This document shows positions 1-8,706 of a DNA stretch of 64,000 bases, one piece after another. The DNA comes from Rhizobium sp. 16-449-1b (GTDB taxonomy: Bacteria > Pseudomonadota > Alphaproteobacteria > Rhizobiales > Rhizobiaceae): NCBI RefSeq assembly GCF_017741935.1, contig NZ_JAGHMH010000003.1:1-64000 (forward strand). The letters are read 5' to 3'. Under the pieces are notes generated by a model. That model was not told the DNA's origin and did not search any database. It saw only the letters and a program-made list of their open reading frames with translations. Each line of letters begins with the position of its first letter. Position 1 is the stretch's first letter. Both the position numbers and the translations under genes were made by a program.

Positions 1-286
1 TTGGCCGTATGCGTTGGCTACGACGCGCGCCGGCCGGACGACCATCCGACTCCGTTTGAGCCAACAGAATGCTTCAATCTAACCAGGAAAGGCTCTAAGC
101 GCCAAAACTGTTGCAGTCTTGCGACCGAACGAGGGCGTGAGCATCTTCCTCGCATACGAGCCATCGACTATCCGGCCGAGCGCGATAAGTTTGTGTACAA
201 GCAGCGCAATTCGCTGATGGCATGAACTTGGAATCGCAATTTGGCGCGGCCGCATCGATCGCGGCTTACGCCGCAAGGAGGCCCGG
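1..286. other. Left edge, no gene supported
   Basis: Short open frames exist on both strands, but none has a recognisable protein, a good ribosome binding site or a signal peptide. The last part (about 275-281) carries the AAGGAGG ribosome binding site of the next gene, so at least the end of this stretch is 5' untranslated region. Confidence 0.5.
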
Positions 287-1351
287 ATGCACGACAAAGT
301 CGATCAGCGCGAGGTTATTGCCGAGCGACAGGGTTCCGCCGGCATCATCCGCCTCAACAGGCCGAGAGCGCTGAACAGCCTGACCCTCGACATGGTCCGT
401 TCGATCGACACGGCGCTCAGCGAATTCGCGGCCGATGCCGATGTGGCGACCGTGATCATCATGGGCGAGGGCGAGCGTGGCTTCTGCGCCGGCGGCGATA
501 TCCGCGCGCTGCACGAAAGCGGCCGCGCCGGCACGTCGCTGGCAGAAGACTTCTGGCGCCAGGAGTTCCACCTTAATCACCGCATCGCCGCCTATCCAAA
601 GCCCTATGTGGCGCTGATGGACGGCATCACCATGGGCGGCGGCGTCGGTCTTTCCTCGCATGGCCGCCACCGGGTGGTCACCGAGCGCACCCGCTTTGCC
701 ATGCCCGAGACAGGGATCGGCTATTTCCCCGATGTCGGCGCCACGTGGCTGTTGCCGCACGCCCTCGGCGAGGTCGGCGTCTGGATGGGCCTGACGGGAC
801 TGGAGGTCGGGGCGGCCGACGTGATCCGCGCCGGGCTCGCGGATGTCCAGGTCGCCTCGTTCCAGTTGCCCGAGCTTGTCGATACATTGGCCGGCCTGTC
901 GCGTGGCGCAAGTTCGCGCGATGTCGATGTCGTCCTGAAGAACCTGTCGACCGATCCGGGCACGGGGCCGCTGAGGCTCAATAGCAGCCTGATCGAACGC
1001 ACCTTCCGCTTCGGTACGGTCGGCGAGATAATCGCCGCCTTGAAAGCGGAGCCATCGGATTTCGCTGCAGAAACGCTGCGCGCCATCCAGCTGCGCTCGC
1101 CAACCAGTCTGGCGCTGACGCTGCGCCTGCTGCACGAGGGCAAGCAGAGCCGCAGCTTGGCCGAGTGCCTGCGCCGCGAGTTCAGCGCCTGCCTGGGGAT
1201 TTTGCAGAGCCCCGATTTCTATGAGGGCATCCGCGCCGCCGTCATCGACAAGGATCGCAAGCCGAAATGGATGCCTTCAACGATCGACGCGGTAGAACCC
1301 GCCGCGATCGATCGCTTCCTGCGGCCGGCGGAGCCGCCGCTTGCGCTTTAG
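287..1351 (+). CDS. Enoyl-CoA hydratase/isomerase family protein, 3-hydroxyisobutyryl-CoA hydrolase-like
   Basis: A 354-residue crotonase-fold enzyme. Residues 65-75 (GFCAGGDIRAL) form the first oxyanion-hole segment. Residues 139-151 (MPETGIGYFPDVG) are the signature that separates 3-hydroxyisobutyryl-CoA hydrolases, with their longer C-terminal part, from ordinary enoyl-CoA hydratases of about 260 residues. The length fits the hydrolase branch. The expected reaction releases 3-hydroxyisobutyrate from its CoA ester in valine breakdown, in the cytoplasm. A strong AAGGAGG lies 6 bases ahead of the ATG and fixes the start. No other valine-pathway gene is adjacent, so the substrate is inferred from family membership only; another short-chain acyl-CoA is possible. 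Confidence 0.88.
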   Translation: MHDKVDQREVIAERQGSAGIIRLNRPRALNSLTLDMVRSIDTALSEFAADADVATVIIMGEGERGFCAGGDIRALHESGRAGTSLAEDFWRQEFHLNHRIAAYPKPYVALMDGITMGGGVGLSSHGRHRVVTERTRFAMPETGIGYFPDVGATWLLPHALGEVGVWMGLTGLEVGAADVIRAGLADVQVASFQLPELVDTLAGLSRGASSRDVDVVLKNLSTDPGTGPLRLNSSLIERTFRFGTVGEIIAALKAEPSDFAAETLRAIQLRSPTSLALTLRLLHEGKQSRSLAECLRREFSACLGILQSPDFYEGIRAAVIDKDRKPKWMPSTIDAVEPAAIDRFLRPAEPPLAL

Positions 1352-1357
1352 GCGCGG

Positions 1358-1636
1358 TTACATCGGGAAATCAGGAATGGCCTCGCGCTGGGTCAGCTTC
1401 AGCGTCCTGTCGGGCTGCAGGATATAGGTTTCCAGCTGCTTCGTTCCGGTCGAATCATAGAACGAATTATGGACGACGCTGCCCGGTGGGGACTTGGTCA
1501 GCTTCGTGCGCGGCTGCCCGCCATAGGTGATGCTTCCGGGGATGGGCTTCACCTCCGTCGTCTCGCTGGTGGTGCAGCCAGCCAGAAGACCAGCCATAAC
1601 AAATGTTGCCGCAACGGCCGATATCACGCGTTTCAT
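1358..1636 (-). CDS. Small putative lipoprotein
   Basis: A 92-residue protein that begins with a signal sequence ending in a lipobox (LLAGC), followed by Thr/Ser-rich sequence. It is therefore likely to be lipid-modified on the Cys and anchored to a membrane on the periplasmic side. The rest (about 70 residues, with GSITYGGQPRTKL and LQPDRTLKLTQREAIPDFP) matches no domain I recognise. I chose the ATG at 1636 because GGGG lies about 8 bases upstream; a GTG three codons further up (1645) is the alternative. The gene converges on the preceding hydrolase gene with only 6 bases between the stop codons. Confidence 0.7.
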   Translation of the reverse strand: MKRVISAVAATFVMAGLLAGCTTSETTEVKPIPGSITYGGQPRTKLTKSPPGSVVHNSFYDSTGTKQLETYILQPDRTLKLTQREAIPDFPM

Positions 1637-1801
1637 CGCGATCACCCCACATGTCTATGCTGTTGATATGGCTCGCTTCGCTTGAAGCGCCAAGAGGTAT
1701 TTGGATTTTCTTCTCGAAAATACTCCAACGATAGCGCCCGCACTGCAACGAAATGCGGCGCTGCAGCGTTAAGCAGCAGAACAATTCGCTTGGAGGCGAA
1801 G

Positions 1802-2065
1802 ATGGTGCAGCTGTTCCAGATTTTTACGGGTCACGAGGATCAGTGCGAACGAGGCCATAGCCAGTCGTCTATGCGGGCCGCAATCGAAAGCGCGCTGAGC
1901 GCCGATCCGGACCTCGATTGCACCGAGATCACGGTCACCATGCTCGGCCAATACGCCGTGCTCGAGGGCTTTGCCCACAGTGCCGGCGACATTGTTCGCG
2001 CGATGATGATCGCCGAGGACGTCGTCGGACAAGGCAACGTGCAGAGCCGGATGCTGCGCCGCTGA
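1802..2065 (+). CDS. Small BON-domain-like protein
   Basis: An 87-residue protein with no signal peptide. The C-terminal half has the pattern of a BON domain: a central strand pair around VTMLGQYAVLEGFAHS, then a helix with AMMIAEDVVG and a final strand. BON domains are small modules thought to bind lipids or envelope components. The start at 1802 is supported by GGAGG about 7 bases upstream; the frame stays open further upstream but without a ribosome binding site. It stands alone between two convergent or tandem small genes. The BON assignment comes from pattern reading, so the function is open. Confidence 0.65.
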   Translation: MVQLFQIFTGHEDQCERGHSQSSMRAAIESALSADPDLDCTEITVTMLGQYAVLEGFAHSAGDIVRAMMIAEDVVGQGNVQSRMLRR

Positions 2066-2214
2066 TGCTCCCCTTTTGTCGCCGGTGCGCTGTTTCGGTC
2101 AATACTGTAAGATGGAAGTAGAAAAACGTTAACGCATTTGAAAGTGGAGGCATTCTGGCGGAACTAAACTAACGGCTGTTCCGTTACTGGGATAATCAAA
2201 CATGGGAGAATGGC

Positions 2215-2475
2215 ATGACGCGCTTTCTTCGACTTGGGATGCCCGCTGTAGCGCTGATGACTGGCGCCTTCGCCTTGCCGGCCGCCGCTTCGCTGGAGAT
2301 AGATAGCAACTATTCGGCGCTTCAGCGCGATGACGTCGTGCTCGCCCAATATGGCGATGCGACAGCCTGCGTTCCCGCGGGCGCGCACTACGTTCCATCC
2401 TTCATTCGCGCCAATGACGGCACGATCATCGGTGTGGGATATGTGGAAGTGGCAAGCGCCGATACCGGATGCTGA
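2215..2475 (+). CDS. Small secreted protein of unknown function
   Basis: An 86-residue protein with a clear N-terminal signal peptide of about 25 residues (hydrophobic core AVALMTGAFALPAAAS). The mature part is about 60 residues and contains two Cys, one in the middle and one as the last residue, which could form a disulfide in the periplasm. GGGAGA lies about 5 bases before the ATG. I recognise no domain. It belongs to a group of small envelope proteins between 1.3 and 4.4 kb. Confidence 0.65.
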   Translation: MTRFLRLGMPAVALMTGAFALPAAASLEIDSNYSALQRDDVVLAQYGDATACVPAGAHYVPSFIRANDGTIIGVGYVEVASADTGC

Positions 2476-2803
2476 TATCAGCTAACGCTCAATTAACCAG
2501 CCTGCCGCTGGCGCGCGGACTTGATGCGCGGCTTTTAACGATCGCGTCACGGCGGCGTTAGGCTGCTTTGTGTAACTGATTGTTTTGAGAGGAATATACG
2601 AGGCCCGCCTGCGCTTTTGGCACAGAGGGTGACGAGCCTCTGACCATCATCATGATGGCTGCCAGTGTTCTAGTAAGCGTTGAGCACTCCAGACAACCGG
2701 CTTCGTCCGCCTACCCCCGACAAGCTCCGGCAAGGGTTAAGCAAAAATCAACTCTGCTTTATTTCGAACCACTTGTGGACCGTTCTGGCCCGTGTCGGTG
2801 CAT
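2476..2803. other. Intergenic region with one doubtful small frame
   Basis: This holds no gene I can support firmly. A 51-codon frame on the plus strand (ATG at 2652, stop ending at 2807) is described in the findings. No clear terminator or promoter can be named. Confidence 0.4.
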
Positions 2804-3046
2804 CTAGTGGACGTGAAGCCTTGCTTCCTCGGCCGCCGCGACGAACTCCGCGCGCGCTTCTTCCACGCTCTTGCGGCCGTCAAGGGCGGCTCGGCATGTG
2901 CTGCGGGCCTTCAGGTAGCGCAGGCCGCGAACATTCGGCCAGAGCTCGGTCAGGCATGTCAGCGCGTCGAACGGGCCGGATATCGTCCGTGCACCGGTGG
3001 TCTCGAAGCCGACCTGGATAGGATCATTCCACTTTTCGCTTGCCAT
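2804..3046 (-). CDS. DUF982 domain protein
   Basis: An 80-residue protein that fits the rhizobial DUF982 family: an N-terminal W..P..V segment, a central RTISGPFDALTCL stretch, then a WP...GL.YL.A...C..AL.G segment and an AR.EF..AAEEA C-terminus. DUF982 proteins occur in many copies in Rhizobiaceae and their function is unknown. A GGAGGAG motif 7 bases ahead of the ATG confirms the start. The gene stands alone. Confidence 0.82.
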   Translation of the reverse strand: MASEKWNDPIQVGFETTGARTISGPFDALTCLTELWPNVRGLRYLKARSTCRAALDGRKSVEEARAEFVAAAEEARLHVH

Positions 3047-3196
3047 TTGCGCACTCCTCCGTTGCTCACGCCAGATACTCTGCAGCGTTCTGCCTGCTCC
3101 TCCCGCAAAGCAGTGTGCGGGATCATTTTAGCGATAATTCACAAACCCGCAAATGGGAAAAGACATACGCGTTCGGCGTAACGAACCAAAGACGTA

Positions 3197-3233
3197 TGTA
3201 AAGACAAGCACCCGGCCATGCGACCGAGTGCTT
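3197..3233 (-). terminator. Putative terminator of the His-rich secreted protein gene
   Basis: A 10-base-pair stem with one G-T pair (3206-3215 with 3224-3233) and an 8-base loop lies just past the stop codon at 3258. The T-rich run after it on the minus strand is short and imperfect, so the call is moderate. Confidence 0.55.
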
Positions 3234-3257
3234 GAAACAATCAGCAAACGTGGGCGT

Positions 3258-3512
3258 TTAGCTGCAGACGCGGGTGGTCTTGGTCACGATCCGGCCGTGG
3301 CTGTGATACTTCACGGTCTTCATGCGGCAATTGTAGCGCACCGGATGGTGGCGGTTGGAATGGCCGTAATAGGGGCGGTGGTTGTAGCGATCGTGATAGC
3401 CGTGATAACCGGGCTGACCGATCCTAACCGTCACGCTATCGGCAAAGGATGGCATTGCCGTTGCGCTGAGCGATGCGATGGCCACGGCGGCAGCGATAAT
3501 AAGCTTCTTCAT
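3258..3512 (-). CDS. His/Tyr-rich secreted small protein
   Basis: An 84-residue protein with a typical signal peptide (MKKLIIAAAVAIASLSATA, cleavage near SFA-DS). The mature part has a dense run of His, Tyr, Arg and Asn (GYHGYHDRYNHRPYYGH, then SNRHHP) and two Cys near the C-terminal half. I start it at the MKKL methionine because GGAGA lies 6 bases upstream; an ATG four codons earlier has no such site. The His-rich composition suggests metal binding or wall interaction in the periplasm, but that is inference only. A hairpin follows the stop codon. Confidence 0.72.
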   Translation of the reverse strand: MKKLIIAAAVAIASLSATAMPSFADSVTVRIGQPGYHGYHDRYNHRPYYGHSNRHHPVRYNCRMKTVKYHSHGRIVTKTTRVCS

Positions 3513-3644
3513 GCTAGTCTCCATTCATAACAGCGTTGACGAAACGTTCGTATCGAGAATTTGTTCAATACGAATAATAAGCGCAGCATGAATGTGAGCT
3601 GAGAGGCGCGTTCATGTCCGGGTCATCCCGGCAGAGGGCAAGCT

Positions 3645-3788
3645 TTATGGCGCGATGGTGTAGACGAACACGGCTTTATAGACGGCGAGCGCACCGAAAA
3701 CGGCGGTGATGGCAGCCAGAACCATGGCGATCAAAATGATCGCCTTCGTGCCCTTGCCGTTCTGCTGGTCGTTGTCGTCGGTGCTCAT
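3645..3788 (-). CDS. 47-residue single-span membrane peptide
   Basis: A short gene of 47 codons plus a TAA stop. The protein has a hydrophilic N-terminus (MSTDDNDQQNGKGTK) and one long hydrophobic helix (AIILIAMVLAAITAVFGALA), then a short tail ending in VYTIAP. AGGAGA lies 5-6 bases before the ATG, which strongly supports translation. The layout predicts an inner-membrane peptide with a cytoplasmic N-terminus. No family is recognised. Confidence 0.65.
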   Translation of the reverse strand: MSTDDNDQQNGKGTKAIILIAMVLAAITAVFGALAVYKAVFVYTIAP

Positions 3789-4023
3789 GGTCGTCTCCTG
3801 CGGGCTCGCCCGGCTCACTGGTGGTCTCGGCCGGCGAAGCCGTTATCGCCACGTCTTAACCAGTCGGCCGCTCTTTCGCAAACCGGGATATCTGACGCCG
3901 AATGTCGCAGCGGAAAGCGCGGCCACAATTCACGATTGCCGCAAATCGCGGAACAAACCGATAGCGGCCGGGTTGTCCACACGTAACCCGATAGTGAAAA
4001 CCGACGAGGAAGAGGAAATTCCC

Positions 4024-4353
4024 ATGCGAACGTCTGTCATCACGGCGGCCATTTTTGCCGCGGGCCTGACCACATCCGCCTTTGCGCAATCCAACCCCGA
4101 TTCGATCGGCCCCACCAATGGCGGCTCGACCGGCTCGAGCGCCGGAACATTTTCCAGCGATTACACGAGCAGCGACAACGGCACCCATCCCGTAACAGTC
4201 ACGCCAGTCGACCCGACGACCACGCAGTCGATCACGGCTCAGCCAAAGACGCTCGACTGCCCATCCATGCCTCGCGCCAACTCGGGCGTCGACACCCGCG
4301 GCGGCGAAAGCGGCGCTTCGATCAGTGACGCCTGCCGCGAGTACGACAACTAA
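4024..4353 (+). CDS. Ser/Thr-rich secreted protein of unknown function
   Basis: A 109-residue protein starting with a signal peptide (MRTSVITAAIFAAGLTTSAFA, cleavage before QSN). The mature part is rich in Ser, Thr, Gly and Asp (GPTNGGSTGSSAGTFSSDYT) and contains two Cys, so it is probably a disordered periplasmic or exported protein. GAGGAAGAGGAAA precedes the ATG by about 6 bases and decides the start; the frame is open further upstream with no ribosome binding site. No domain is recognised. Confidence 0.68.
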   Translation: MRTSVITAAIFAAGLTTSAFAQSNPDSIGPTNGGSTGSSAGTFSSDYTSSDNGTHPVTVTPVDPTTTQSITAQPKTLDCPSMPRANSGVDTRGGESGASISDACREYDN

Positions 4354-4374
4354 GGTGGGTGGACATCCGTAATC

Positions 4375-4404
4375 AAAAAGGGGCCGGCTTGTTCGGCCCT
4401 GTTT
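4375..4404 (-). terminator. Terminator of tRNA-Thr, possibly bidirectional
   Basis: A perfect 6-base-pair GC stem (4381-4386 with 4394-4399), followed on the minus strand by CTTTTTG, gives a good Rho-independent terminator for the tRNA gene. On the plus strand it is followed by TGTTT and may also serve the preceding secreted-protein gene. Confidence 0.65.
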
Positions 4405-4471
4405 GCTGAACAGGCATAAATACGCGTCGATGAGGCGTACGATAGGGGCTGATTTTTACCGGGGAGAAAAC

Positions 4472-4546
4472 TGGTGCTGCCGAGTGGGATTGAACCACCG
4501 ACCTCACCCTTACCAAGGGTGTGCTCTACCACTGAGCTACGGCAGC
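4472..4546 (-). tRNA. tRNA-Thr (anticodon GGT)
   Basis: The reverse complement folds as a full cloverleaf: acceptor stem GCTGCCG/CGGCAGC, D-arm with AGCTCAGTGGTAGAGC, anticodon stem CACCC/GGGTG around the loop TTGGTAA, and T-arm with GGTTCAATCC. The anticodon is GGT, which reads threonine ACC/ACU codons. The 3' CCA is encoded. A terminator hairpin lies about 70 bases downstream. Confidence 0.95.
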
Positions 4547-4699
4547 GAGGACCAGACGCTGGCAACCGAAGCGGCTGCGTTGCGTGAACGGGGCGGCTAT
4601 TGCCACAGCTTCGGGACGAGCGCAAGACGCAATTTCAAACTTATGTCAGTTTCACGTCGCCACTTTTGGATTGCCGCGAATTCGGGTAAGCCATGAAAT

Positions 4700-4894
4700 A
4701 TGACCGAAGACACTGAAAATGCCCGCAAGGGCCGTAAAGACGCGATCGAACAGCAGGCGAAATTGCGCCGCGATCGGGCCGCGGAAAAATTGCGGGAAAA
4801 TCTTTCCCGCCGCAAACAGCAGACGCGTGCCCGCCGTTCCGGCCAGGCCGATGAGACAAATGGGCTGCCTGCCGCAAAAATGGACGAATCGTAA
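4700..4894 (+). CDS. Small basic coiled-coil-like hypothetical protein upstream of murA
   Basis: A 64-residue, highly charged protein rich in Arg, Lys, Glu and Ala (e.g. KLRRDRAAEKLRENLSRRKQQ), predicted as one long helix. Similar short Arg-rich proteins with an NLxRRKxQxRARR motif commonly sit next to murA in rhizobia, which supports a real gene. The ribosome binding site is weak (GGGTAAG about 10 bases upstream), so the exact start is less certain. It lies about 100 bases before murA on the same strand and may be co-transcribed. Function unknown. Confidence 0.65.
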   Translation: MTEDTENARKGRKDAIEQQAKLRRDRAAEKLRENLSRRKQQTRARRSGQADETNGLPAAKMDES

Positions 4895-4998
4895 TGTTCC
4901 GTCCGCTTCGAATTGAAGCCTTCGCGGATTTCGTCTAAAGACCCGCATCCTTTTAAAAGACAGAGTTTCAGAAAGGCGGGCATCGCCCGTAAGCGCTT

Positions 4999-6291
4999 AT
5001 GGATCGTATCAGAATTGTCGGCGGTAATGAGCTTAACGGCATCATTCCCATTTCCGGCGCCAAGAATGCCGCCCTGCCGCTGATGATCGCCTCGCTTTTG
5101 ACCAGCGATACGCTGACGCTCGAAAACGTGCCGCACCTGGCCGATGTCGAGCAGTTGCTGCGCATCCTCGGCAATCACGGCGTCGACGTTTCCGTCAATG
5201 GCCGCCGCGAGCGCCAGGAAGACAGCTACTCGCGCACGATCCACTTCACCTGCCGCACCATCGTCGACACCACCGCTCCTTATGAGCTGGTCTCGAAGAT
5301 GCGCGCCTCCTTCTGGGTCATCGGCCCGCTTCTGGCGCGCGAAGGCCAGTGCCGCGTTTCGCTCCCCGGCGGTTGCGCCATCGGCACGCGCCCGGTCGAT
5401 CTCTTCCTCGACGGCCTGACGGCGCTCGGCGCGACGCTCGATATCGACAGCGGCTATGTCAACGCCACCGCCCCCAAGGGCGGCCTGATCGGCGCCAAGT
5501 ACACCTTCCCGAAGGTCTCCGTCGGCGCGACCCACGTCATGATGATGGCCGCCACGCTTGCCCGCGGCACCACCGTCATCGGCAATGCCGCCCGCGAGCC
5601 TGAGGTCGTCGATCTCGCCAACTGCCTGATCGCCATGGGCGCCAAGATCACCGGCGCCGGCACGTCAACCATCACCATCGAAGGCGTCACCTCGCTGTCG
5701 GGCGCGCGTCACCGCGTTCTGCCTGACCGTATCGAGACCGGCACCTACGCCATGGCCGTTGCCATGGCCGGCGGCGATGTCGTGCTTGAAAACACCGATG
5801 TGGCGCTGCTCGACACCGCGCTTGAGACGCTTCGCCGCGCCGGTGCTGAAATCTCCGCCACCAACAACGGCATGCGCGTCCGCCGCAATGGCGCCGGCAT
5901 CCGCCCGGTCGATATCGTCACCGATCCCTTCCCGGGCTTCCCGACCGATCTGCAGGCGCAGTTCATGGCGCTGATGACCCGCTCCACCGGCGTGTCGCAT
6001 GTCACCGAGACCATCTTCGAAAACCGCTTCATGCACGTGCAGGAACTTGCCCGCCTCGGCGCCAAGATCTCGCTGTCGGGCCAGACGGCGAAGATCGAGG
6101 GCGTGCCGCGCCTGAAGGGTGCGCCCGTCATGGCGACCGATCTGCGTGCTTCCGTGTCGCTCGTCATCGCCGGTCTTGCGGCCGAAGGCGAGACCATGGT
6201 GTCGCGTGTCTATCACCTCGATCGCGGCTTCGAGCGCCTGGAAGAAAAGCTCACCCGCTGCGGCGCCATCGTCGAACGCGTCAGCGAATAA
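4999..6291 (+). CDS. murA: UDP-N-acetylglucosamine 1-carboxyvinyltransferase
   Basis: A 430-residue enzyme that transfers enolpyruvate from phosphoenolpyruvate to UDP-GlcNAc, the first committed step of peptidoglycan precursor synthesis in the cytoplasm. Visible hallmarks are the substrate-binding Lys22-Asn23 in SGAKNAALP, the active-site Cys126 in [13 protein letters not shown] (the residue alkylated by fosfomycin in sensitive enzymes) and the late [12 protein letters not shown] segment. The length equals the family norm. It opens a same-strand housekeeping run. An inverted repeat follows the stop. Confidence 0.97.
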   Translation: MDRIRIVGGNELNGIIPISGAKNAALPLMIASLLTSDTLTLENVPHLADVEQLLRILGNHGVDVSVNGRRERQEDSYSRTIHFTCRTIVDTTAPYELVSKMRASFWVIGPLLAREGQCRVSLPGGCAIGTRPVDLFLDGLTALGATLDIDSGYVNATAPKGGLIGAKYTFPKVSVGATHVMMMAATLARGTTVIGNAAREPEVVDLANCLIAMGAKITGAGTSTITIEGVTSLSGARHRVLPDRIETGTYAMAVAMAGGDVVLENTDVALLDTALETLRRAGAEISATNNGMRVRRNGAGIRPVDIVTDPFPGFPTDLQAQFMALMTRSTGVSHVTETIFENRFMHVQELARLGAKISLSGQTAKIEGVPRLKGAPVMATDLRASVSLVIAGLAAEGETMVSRVYHLDRGFERLEEKLTRCGAIVERVSE

Positions 6292-6312
6292 GCGCAACTG
6301 TAGACGTAACGA

Positions 6313-6340
6313 GACAAAGGGTGGTCATTCGCCCTTTGTC
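6313..6340. repeat. Inverted repeat after murA
   Basis: GACAAAGGG (6313-6321) and CCCTTTGTC (6332-6340) pair perfectly around a 10-base loop. No T-run follows, so it is either a weak or Rho-assisted terminator or an RNA-stabilising hairpin between murA and the next gene. Confidence 0.5.
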
Positions 6341-6454
6341 CCCGTTGCGCAATGGGCCTTGGCGCCTTATGTCCCTTGTCCGACGGCAACGCCATTCCGG
6401 CGGCGCCAGATGTCGCCATCCTGGCGATATCAGAGACAACGGGGTGCTGCCTGA

Positions 6455-6892
6455 ATGACCGACCTGAAGCTTGTTGCGCTGGATAGCGAAGACCTTGCCG
6501 TCGTCTCCGCGCATACGCAGGACAGCGTCTTCAAGGTCGCCGATCTTTCCTGGTCGCCGCGCGACCAGCAGTTCTCCATCGCCGCCAATCGTTTCGTCTG
6601 GGAAGAAGCCGCCGCCAAGCGCAAGGGCTTCGAGCGCCGCCGCGCGGCCATCGTCTTCAAGCGCGTGCTGGCCGTCCGCTCCGTCGGCATCAATCAGAAG
6701 AACCGTGAGGACGTCCTGTCGCTGCTCGCCATCCGCTTCGAGCAGAAAGGCGAGGGGCCTGACGGCACCGTGCAGATCGATCTGGCCGCCGGCGCCACCA
6801 TCGCGCTCGATGTAGAATGCATCGAGGTTCAGCTTGCGGATATCGGCGGCGCATGGGAAACCGCTTCCAAGCCGCGCCATCCCGGCGCCTGA
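6455..6892 (+). CDS. DUF2948 family protein
   Basis: A 145-residue cytoplasmic protein of the alphaproteobacterial DUF2948 family. The N-terminal MTDLKLVALDSEDLAVVSAHTQDSV, the W/R-rich strand around FVWEEAAAKRKGFERR and the late IRF.QK.EGPDG segment fit the family. Its function is unknown. It nearly always sits just ahead of hisD in rhizobia, as here (38 bases apart), so the two are probably co-transcribed. Confidence 0.85.
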   Translation: MTDLKLVALDSEDLAVVSAHTQDSVFKVADLSWSPRDQQFSIAANRFVWEEAAAKRKGFERRRAAIVFKRVLAVRSVGINQKNREDVLSLLAIRFEQKGEGPDGTVQIDLAAGATIALDVECIEVQLADIGGAWETASKPRHPGA

Positions 6893-6930
6893 ATACGCAT
6901 TTATCGAAGCATACCGAGAGGAATTGACGC

Positions 6931-8229
6931 GTGGCAATCTGGTTGGATCAGGCATCGGACGATTTCGGGCAGCGTTTCGCGGCGTTTCTGACGACCAAGC
7001 GCGAGATGTCCGAGGACGTGAACACCACCGTTCGCGCCATCATCGATGATGTCCGCGCCCGTGGCGATGCGGCGCTCGCCGAATATTCGCGGAAGTTCGA
7101 GGGTATCGATTTCGCCGAAACGCCGATGCGCGTCACCGAAGCGGAAATCGACGCGGCCGTTGAGGCTGTGCCCGCCGAAGTGCTGGGCGCGCTCAAGGTC
7201 GCCGCCGTCCGCATCGAATCCCACCACGCCCGCCAGCTCCCCAAGGACGATATCTACGAAGACGCCATGGGCGTGACGCTCGGCTCGCGCTGGACGGCGA
7301 TCGAGGCGGTCGGCCTTTACGTTCCGGGCGGCACGGCGAGCTATCCGAGCTCTGTGCTGATGAATGCCATTCCGGCCAAGGTCGCCGGTGTCGACCGCGT
7401 TGTCATCGTCGTTCCCGCAACGGGCGGCCAGGTCAATCCCGCCGTGCTTGCGGCAGCGAAGCTTGCCGGCGTGACCGAGATCTACCGCATCGGCGGCGCC
7501 CAGGCCGTGGCGGCGCTCGCCTATGGCACAGAGAGCATCGCGCCGGTCGACAAGATCACCGGCCCCGGCAACGCCTATGTCGCCGCCGCCAAGCGCCACG
7601 TCTTCGGCACTGTCGGCATCGACATGATCGCCGGCCCGTCGGAAGTCCTCGTCATCGCCGACAAGGACAACAATCCGGATTGGATCGCAGCCGACCTGCT
7701 CGCCCAGGCAGAGCATGATGTCAGCGCCCAGTCGATCCTGATCACTGACGACGCGGCCTTCGGCAAGGCGGTCGAGGCCGCCGTCGAGCGCCAGCTGAAG
7801 ACGCTGAACCGCGCCGAGACGGCTGCCGCCAGCTGGCGCGATTTCGGCGCCGTCATCCTGGTCAAGGAGATCAGCGACGCCATTCCGCTCGCAAACCGCA
7901 TCGCCGCCGAGCATCTGGAAATCGCCGTCGCCGAACCCGATGCGCTGGTCGACAAGATCCGCAATGCCGGCGCCATCTTCATCGGTGCCCATACGCCCGA
8001 AGTGATCGGCGATTATGTCGGCGGCTCCAACCATGTGCTGCCGACGGCGCGTTCCGCGCGCTTCTCGTCCGGCCTTTCGGTTCTCGATTTCGTCAAGCGC
8101 ACCTCGATCCTGCGCCTTGGGTCGGAACAGTTGCGCACGCTGGGTCCGGCCGCCATCGCGCTTGCCGTGTCCGAAGGCCTCGACGCCCACGCGCGGTCGG
8201 TTGCGATCCGCCTCAACCTGGAACGGTAA
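6931..8229 (+). CDS. hisD: Histidinol dehydrogenase
   Basis: A 432-residue Zn-dependent enzyme that oxidises L-histidinol to L-histidine in two NAD-dependent steps, the end of histidine synthesis. The family segments are visible: YVPGG near residue 130, TGPGNAYVAAAKR near 210-222, the AGPSEVLVIAD stretch and the LLAQAEHD segment with the zinc-binding Gln/His near 260, and a late GGSNHVLPT. The length is standard. Other his genes are not in this window. It is followed after 3 bases by the next gene, so translation is probably coupled. Confidence 0.97.
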   Translation: MAIWLDQASDDFGQRFAAFLTTKREMSEDVNTTVRAIIDDVRARGDAALAEYSRKFEGIDFAETPMRVTEAEIDAAVEAVPAEVLGALKVAAVRIESHHARQLPKDDIYEDAMGVTLGSRWTAIEAVGLYVPGGTASYPSSVLMNAIPAKVAGVDRVVIVVPATGGQVNPAVLAAAKLAGVTEIYRIGGAQAVAALAYGTESIAPVDKITGPGNAYVAAAKRHVFGTVGIDMIAGPSEVLVIADKDNNPDWIAADLLAQAEHDVSAQSILITDDAAFGKAVEAAVERQLKTLNRAETAAASWRDFGAVILVKEISDAIPLANRIAAEHLEIAVAEPDALVDKIRNAGAIFIGAHTPEVIGDYVGGSNHVLPTARSARFSSGLSVLDFVKRTSILRLGSEQLRTLGPAAIALAVSEGLDAHARSVAIRLNLER

Positions 8230-8232
8230 GCG

Positions 8233-8706
8233 ATGGCTGCGGGCGACTTCCGGCTTTGCGACGTCGTCCTGGACGACACCATCGGCCGATCGACGCCCGA
8301 TGTCGAACACGAGCGCGCCGTCGCCATCTTCGATCTCATCGAGGAAAACAGCTTTACGCCCGTCGGCCACGCCGGCGGCCCGTACCGCCTGAACATCTCG
8401 CTTGTCGATACCAAGCTGGTCTTTGCCATCACGACGGAAGGCGGCGAGGCGGTCGCCACGCACATCCTGTCGCTCACCCCGTTCCGCCGCATCGTGAAGG
8501 ATTACTTCATGATCTGCGAGAGCTACTACGAGGCGATCCGTTCCGCCTCTCCAAGCCGCATCGAGGCGATCGACATGGGGCGGCGCGGCATCCATAACGA
8601 AGGTTCGCAGACGCTGCAGAACCGGCTGGACGGCAAGATCGAGGTGGATTTCGACACCGCGCGTCGCCTGTTCACGCTGGTCTGCGTTCTCTACTGGCGC
8701 GGATGA
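8233..8706 (+). CDS. UPF0262 family protein
   Basis: A 157-residue cytoplasmic protein matching UPF0262: an acidic N-terminal half with [20 protein letters not shown], a central [27 protein letters not shown] and a C-terminal [19 protein letters not shown]. The function is unknown. The gene is tightly packed between hisD and a phosphatase gene (4-base ATGA overlap at its end), an arrangement conserved in Rhizobiaceae. Confidence 0.88.
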   Translation: MAAGDFRLCDVVLDDTIGRSTPDVEHERAVAIFDLIEENSFTPVGHAGGPYRLNISLVDTKLVFAITTEGGEAVATHILSLTPFRRIVKDYFMICESYYEAIRSASPSRIEAIDMGRRGIHNEGSQTLQNRLDGKIEVDFDTARRLFTLVCVLYWRG

